DNA of 7,782 nucleotides from Deltaproteobacteria bacterium (GTDB lineage Bacteria > Desulfobacterota > Desulfarculia > Adiutricales > Adiutricaceae): assembly GCA_031278835.1 (NCBI GenBank), contig JAITJP010000236.1, forward strand, positions 1 to 7,782. Direction: 5' to 3'. This document shows, piece by piece, positions 5,063-7,782 of this stretch. The translations under genes and the position numbers were made by a program. The notes under the pieces are model-generated. The model had not been told where the DNA came from and did no database searches. It was given only the letters and a program-made list of their open reading frames with translations. Numbering within the stretch: the stretch's first letter is position 1; each line of letters opens with the position of its first letter.

Positions 5063-6403
5063 CTATTTATAAATTGTTTCTCGACTTCTTCGGCGCAGCC
5101 AAAAGGCGGCCAGGACGGTCAGGAAGGCCCAGGCCAGGACCGGCTTAAAGGCTTGACCGTAGCGCAGGCTGGCCGCCGAATCGGCGTAAAGGGGGTTGTT
5201 TTGGAAATAGGCCAAGATCCGGCCAATCAGGCTTTGCATGATGGCCCCAAACATAAAGGGCACCAGGTTTAGAAAACCAATGACCGTTCCGGTGACCTTT
5301 TCCGGGAAAAAACTTTTTCCAATGGCGAAAAGTAAACTGGTGGCGTGAACGGCCAGGGGGGCCACCAAACAAAGAAGATAGAGCATCCAGGGTTTGGCTA
5401 TGGCCGGGCCCCAGATGATAAAACTGGTTATGGCCAGGTTACCCAGGGCCAAGCCAATAATCATGTTGCCGTATGAGCCCAGCTTATCGCCCAAAGTCAC
5501 CACCAAGGGCCCGCCCACCAAAAAGCCAAAAGCGGCCAAAGACAACATGTTGCCGGCCTCGATTGAGGACAGCGAATAAACTTCCATCAAATAGGGCCCG
5601 GCCCAAAGCCCGGTGAAGGTGTCGTATAAAAGATCGGTTCCGGTGTAGACCAAGCTAATCAGCCAAAAAATGGGCGCCGACAAAACCAGTTTGGTCGAGG
5701 CCCAAAAACCAAGGCTTTGCTTGGTTTGACTTTTTTGGCTCTCCGCCCCGGCCGCCCCGGCCTCCCCCGAAGCCTTAAGGGCTTCGGAGATTTGCCTTTT
5801 TGGGCCGTCCGAGACGATGAACAAAACCAGGATAAAAAATCCAACCAGGATTAGACCCAGACCCATGAAAGACCAGCGCCAGCCAAAGGCCGTGGCCGTT
5901 TTGGCCAAGGGCCATCCGGCCAGGAAATTTGACAGGGCGCTTCCGGCCAAAATGCAACTTGAGGCTAAACCGAAATAGCGGCCCGGTAGCCAATTGGCGG
6001 CCAGGCGCACGGCCGGGACAAAAGCGAAACCGGCGGCAAAACCCACCAGGGCCCTGGCCAGGGTGGCCGATAGGTGCGATTGGCTTTTGGCGAACCAAAT
6101 CGAGGCCAGGGCCAACAGGCCCACGCTGGTCAGCAAACAGACTTTGGGCCCAAAACGATCGGCCCCAAAACCGGCCAGGGGCTGAGTAAAGGCGTAAACG
6201 AAGAAAGTGGCCGAAAACATGAGGCTCATAGAATCCGGGCCAATGGCCAGAGATTTCATGATGTCCAGGGCCACCACCGGGGGCGAAATACGCTCCAGGG
6301 CGGCCAGGACGTAAACCAGGCCGGCCAGACCGAGGACCACCAGGGCCCTGGGGCTAACTTTCAAGCTTTCTTTGGCCTCTAAAGTGCGGTCTAGGCTTGA
6401 CAT
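5063..6403 (-). CDS. Major facilitator superfamily transporter, substrate unknown
   Basis: A 446-residue inner-membrane protein with about 12 hydrophobic segments and no signal peptide. Motif A (GFGADRFGPK, 78-87) lies between segments 2 and 3. Segment 4 carries ARALVGFAAG (116-125). A charged cytoplasmic loop (about 198-232, rich in Lys, Gly, Ala and Ser) divides the two six-helix halves. The second half contains FPEKVTGTVIGFLNLVPF (366-383), a typical conserved stretch of solute carriers. The C terminus is basic (LRRRSRETIYK). Such proteins usually move small organic anions, sugars or amino-acid-like solutes with a proton. Uptake of hydroxyproline or its products would suit the neighbouring enzyme but is only inference from position. 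Upstream of the ATG, AGAGAG at 6420-6415 is a distant, weak Shine-Dalgarno. The gene stands alone between its own terminator and a large spacer. Confidence 0.9.
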   Translation of the reverse strand: MSSLDRTLEAKESLKVSPRALVVLGLAGLVYVLAALERISPPVVALDIMKSLAIGPDSMSLMFSATFFVYAFTQPLAGFGADRFGPKVCLLTSVGLLALASIWFAKSQSHLSATLARALVGFAAGFAFVPAVRLAANWLPGRYFGLASSCILAGSALSNFLAGWPLAKTATAFGWRWSFMGLGLILVGFFILVLFIVSDGPKRQISEALKASGEAGAAGAESQKSQTKQSLGFWASTKLVLSAPIFWLISLVYTGTDLLYDTFTGLWAGPYLMEVYSLSSIEAGNMLSLAAFGFLVGGPLVVTLGDKLGSYGNMIIGLALGNLAITSFIIWGPAIAKPWMLYLLCLVAPLAVHATSLLFAIGKSFFPEKVTGTVIGFLNLVPFMFGAIMQSLIGRILAYFQNNPLYADSAASLRYGQAFKPVLAWAFLTVLAAFWLRRRSRETIYK

Positions 6404-6443
6404 CTCTAAAATTTCTCTCTGACGGACTGGATTTTTTGTTTAG

Positions 6444-6492
6444 CGGGGCCCAACCTCAGGCTCATTTTAAGGAGGGCCCCGGAGCGCTCCAA
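6444..6492 (-). promoter_or_regulatory. Possible promoter and inverted repeats upstream of the MFS gene
   Basis: On the minus strand TAAAAT (6469-6464, five of six) lies 17 bp after TTGGAG (6492-6487, three of six). CGGGGCCC (6444-6451) and GGGCCCCG (6474-6481) flank the -10 box as a perfect 8-bp inverted repeat, and GGAGCGCTCC (6481-6490) is a 10-bp palindrome overlapping the -35. The repeats look like operators, but the -35 is poor. Confidence 0.35.
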
Positions 6493-6594
6493 AAACGTTT
6501 GAGCGACAAAACTTTACTGGAGCTAAGCCTCATTAGCCCATATCGCAAAAAGCGGGCCGAGCCAAAAAATAGACTAACAACTTAATATCTCAGG

Positions 6595-6763
6595 CTTTTT
6601 TACCGGACCCAGCTTAGCCCCTTTGATTCAAAGGCGTATCGAACTAAGCGCTCCCAGCAAAACCAAGCTGGCCCTTTTAACCGAAATTTAGCCCTTTGGC
6701 CGCGGCCCTGGGCCCTTAAGCCCAGCCCAACCCACGATTCTAAATTGAATCGTGGGCTTTTTT
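6595..6763 (+). ncRNA. Candidate structured small RNA ending in an orphan terminator
   Basis: No protein gene was recognised on this strand between 6404 and the terminator at 6731. The approach to it is full of hairpins. CCTTTG (6620-6625) pairs with CAAAGG (6629-6634), inside GCTTAG (6612-6617) with CTAAGC (6644-6649). CCAGC (6654-6658) pairs with GCTGG (6667-6671). GGCCGCGGCC (6698-6707) is self-complementary. CTGGGC (6708-6713) pairs with GCCCAG (6720-6725). An alternative 7-bp pairing, CCAGCTT (6609-6615) with AAGCTGG (6665-6671), would exclude two of these. The 5' end is a guess from a TAATAT -10-like box at 6583-6588 that lacks a -35. It matches no RNA family I recognise. It could also be the 3' remnant of a lost gene. 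Confidence 0.35.
6731..6763 (+). terminator. Perfect intrinsic terminator with no gene in front of it
   Basis: CCCACGATTC (6731-6740) and GAATCGTGGG (6747-6756) form a perfect 10-bp stem with the loop TAAATT, followed by C and six T (6758-6763). The minus strand lacks a U tract after the stem, so it is oriented for plus-strand transcripts. The nearest gene on the left (MFS) runs the other way. Confidence 0.8.
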
Positions 6764-6920
6764 CCGGCTTTTTGAGGCCAAGCTGGCCCCTAGACAAAAA
6801 TAAAAATTTAAGCTTAATTTCACAAAAAGTCCAGTTAAGACCTAGACAAAATAATACTTTTAGAAAATATCATTAATTTTTTTTAAAAGAGCCTTTTTTA
6901 GTCCAACGCGTTTTGTGCTT
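6764..6920. other. AT-rich spacer with two short direct repeats
   Basis: No ORF was recognised. CCTAGACAAAA occurs at 6789-6799 and again at 6841-6851, 52 bp apart; each contains TAGACA, one base off a -35 box, and the second is followed after 19 bp by TATCAT. CCAAGCTGGCCC occurs at 6663-6674 and 6778-6789. These could be duplicated promoter or spacer pieces. Confidence 0.35.
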
Positions 6921-6947
6921 TTGAGATTGGCCCAATGGCGGTAAAAT
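6921..6947 (+). promoter_or_regulatory. Possible promoter of the Usp gene with a palindrome in the spacer
   Basis: TTGAGA (6921-6926, five of six) and TAAAAT (6942-6947, five of six) are only 15 bp apart, shorter than ideal. The 11-bp palindrome ATTGGCCCAAT (6926-6936) fills part of the spacer and could be a repressor or activator site. The predicted leader is about 50 nt. Confidence 0.4.
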
Positions 6948-7006
6948 AAGAAAGGCCCGGCTCGGGTCACTCAGGTCGAAAATCAAGTTTTACAAGCGAG
7001 GATGCC

Positions 7007-7782
7007 ATGATTTCCATGCCAGCCGTAGTCTGCGCCACCGATCTTTCGGAAGGCTCCAACAAAGCCATCCCTTTGGCCGCTTACATCGCCAAGGGCTTTA
7101 AATCCAAGCTGGTCATTACCCACATCATTGACCTGCCGGCCGTGACCCCTTACGGTGAATCCATGGTTGATCCCCAGGAATTAAAGGTCAGGGTTGAGCA
7201 GTCCACCCGGACCCAGGTGGCCGACATCTTGGGGGACATTGAGGGCCTGGAGTGGGAACTATGTATTTCCATAGGTTACCCGGCCAAAGAAATTCAAACC
7301 GTGGTCGATGACTACTCGGCCGGCCTACTGGTGGCGGCCACCCATGTCAGAAGCGGTCTGGAGCGTCTCTTGTTGGGCTCGGTTAGCCGAAAACTCATGA
7401 GTACCCTAAACGTGCCTTTTTTTATCGTGCCAGGCTCACTGCCCCACGAAAGGGCCTCCCTGCACCGTATCGAGTCCATCCTGATCGCCTGCGATTTTTC
7501 CGAGGACGCTGACACGGCCATTGAATGGGGCCTGGCCTTTGGCAAGGCCTTTGCCACCAAGGTGACCGTGGCCACGGTCGTGGAGCAGGGCCAGCTCGAT
7601 CAGATCCTGACCGTGGATCCCCAAAAGGAACTCTCGGTGGCCGATCGCCTGCTCGAGGAACTCACTTCCAAGCTCAAGGCCTATATCCCAGACGATCGTA
7701 AGGAACAGGTCAATTTGGTGGTCTTGGCCGGCCAGCCCCACGATGAGCTAAACAAATACGCCATCCTAAACCACGTTGATCT
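7007..7782 (+). CDS. Tandem-domain universal stress protein (UspA family), 3' end missing
   Basis: 258 codons are visible before the right edge cuts the gene. Residues about 4-142 form one UspA domain, opening with VVCATDLSEGSNKAIPLAAY (7-26) and closing with the nucleotide-binding stretch SGLERLLLGSVSRKL (116-130) and FFIVPG. A second domain starts near residue 153 (IESILIACDFSEDADTAIEW, 155-174). Tandem Usp proteins are cytoplasmic and often bind ATP in one domain; the SGLERLLLGSVS pattern suggests the first can. The role is likely stress or growth-arrest adaptation rather than hydroxyproline metabolism. The start at 7007 follows GAGGA (6998-7002) by 4 nt, in the same GCGAGGAWGCCATG context as the IclR start. 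An in-frame ATG at 7016 is further from the Shine-Dalgarno. The ATG at 7002 is in another frame. Confidence 0.88.
   Translation, partial: MISMPAVVCATDLSEGSNKAIPLAAYIAKGFKSKLVITHIIDLPAVTPYGESMVDPQELKVRVEQSTRTQVADILGDIEGLEWELCISIGYPAKEIQTVVDDYSAGLLVAATHVRSGLERLLLGSVSRKLMSTLNVPFFIVPGSLPHERASLHRIESILIACDFSEDADTAIEWGLAFGKAFATKVTVATVVEQGQLDQILTVDPQKELSVADRLLEELTSKLKAYIPDDRKEQVNLVVLAGQPHDELNKYAILNHVD

Noticed and set aside
6397..6585. 62-codon plus-strand ORF over the MFS upstream region
   Set aside because: No recognisable domain, no good Shine-Dalgarno, and it overlaps the MFS start and its putative promoter; composition looks like chance.
6609..6671. Possible tRNA, because of a GTTCGAT T-loop-like string on the minus strand
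   Set aside because: No acceptor stem, anticodon arm or CCA-side pairing could be drawn around it.

Overview
The window looks like chromosomal DNA from an anaerobic Gram-negative bacterium, possibly of the deltaproteobacterial (Desulfobacterota) type. This is inferred from an aldo/keto reductase with a ferredoxin-like tail, a PAS-containing sigma-54 activator, a two-domain universal stress protein, GCC/GGC-rich coding sequence and AT-rich spacers. Taxonomy cannot be fixed from 7.8 kb. No tRNA, rRNA, insertion sequence, phage gene or CRISPR array was seen.

Layout. Positions 1-308 hold the 3' end of a 4Fe-4S aldo/keto reductase whose stop codon lies inside a perfect intrinsic terminator. Positions 377-1429 (+) encode a proline racemase-family enzyme with a Ser/Cys active-site pair, which suggests a hydroxyproline dehydratase rather than a racemase. 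A strong terminator follows, then a structured 255-bp spacer with a good sigma-70 promoter, then an IclR-family regulator (1732-2523, +). Convergent to it is a 656-residue PAS-PAS-AAA+-Fis sigma-54 activator (2590-4560, -).

The 500-bp region upstream of the activator (4561-5062) is the most striking part. It carries six 15-bp palindromes (five clear, one decayed) arranged as three pairs. Within every pair the repeat is exactly 20 bp, and a TTGACA-17-TAAATT promoter sits just upstream. The promoter-proximal pair would lie immediately downstream of the predicted transcription start. A hairpin lies just before the activator's ribosome binding site. An MFS transporter (5063-6403, -) with its own terminator lies further upstream.

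Positions 6404-7006 contain no convincing protein gene. They do contain a plus-strand series of hairpins ending in a perfect intrinsic terminator with no gene in front of it, a small-RNA candidate. The window ends in a tandem-domain UspA protein (7007 to the right edge, +).

How the genes may work together (inference): the dehydratase, IclR regulator, sigma-54 activator and MFS carrier could form an inducible module for uptake and breakdown of hydroxyproline or a related compound. The palindrome array would be the switch that sets activator level. The reductase needed for the next step of trans-3-hydroxyproline breakdown is not in the window, and the flanking reductase and Usp genes look unrelated.
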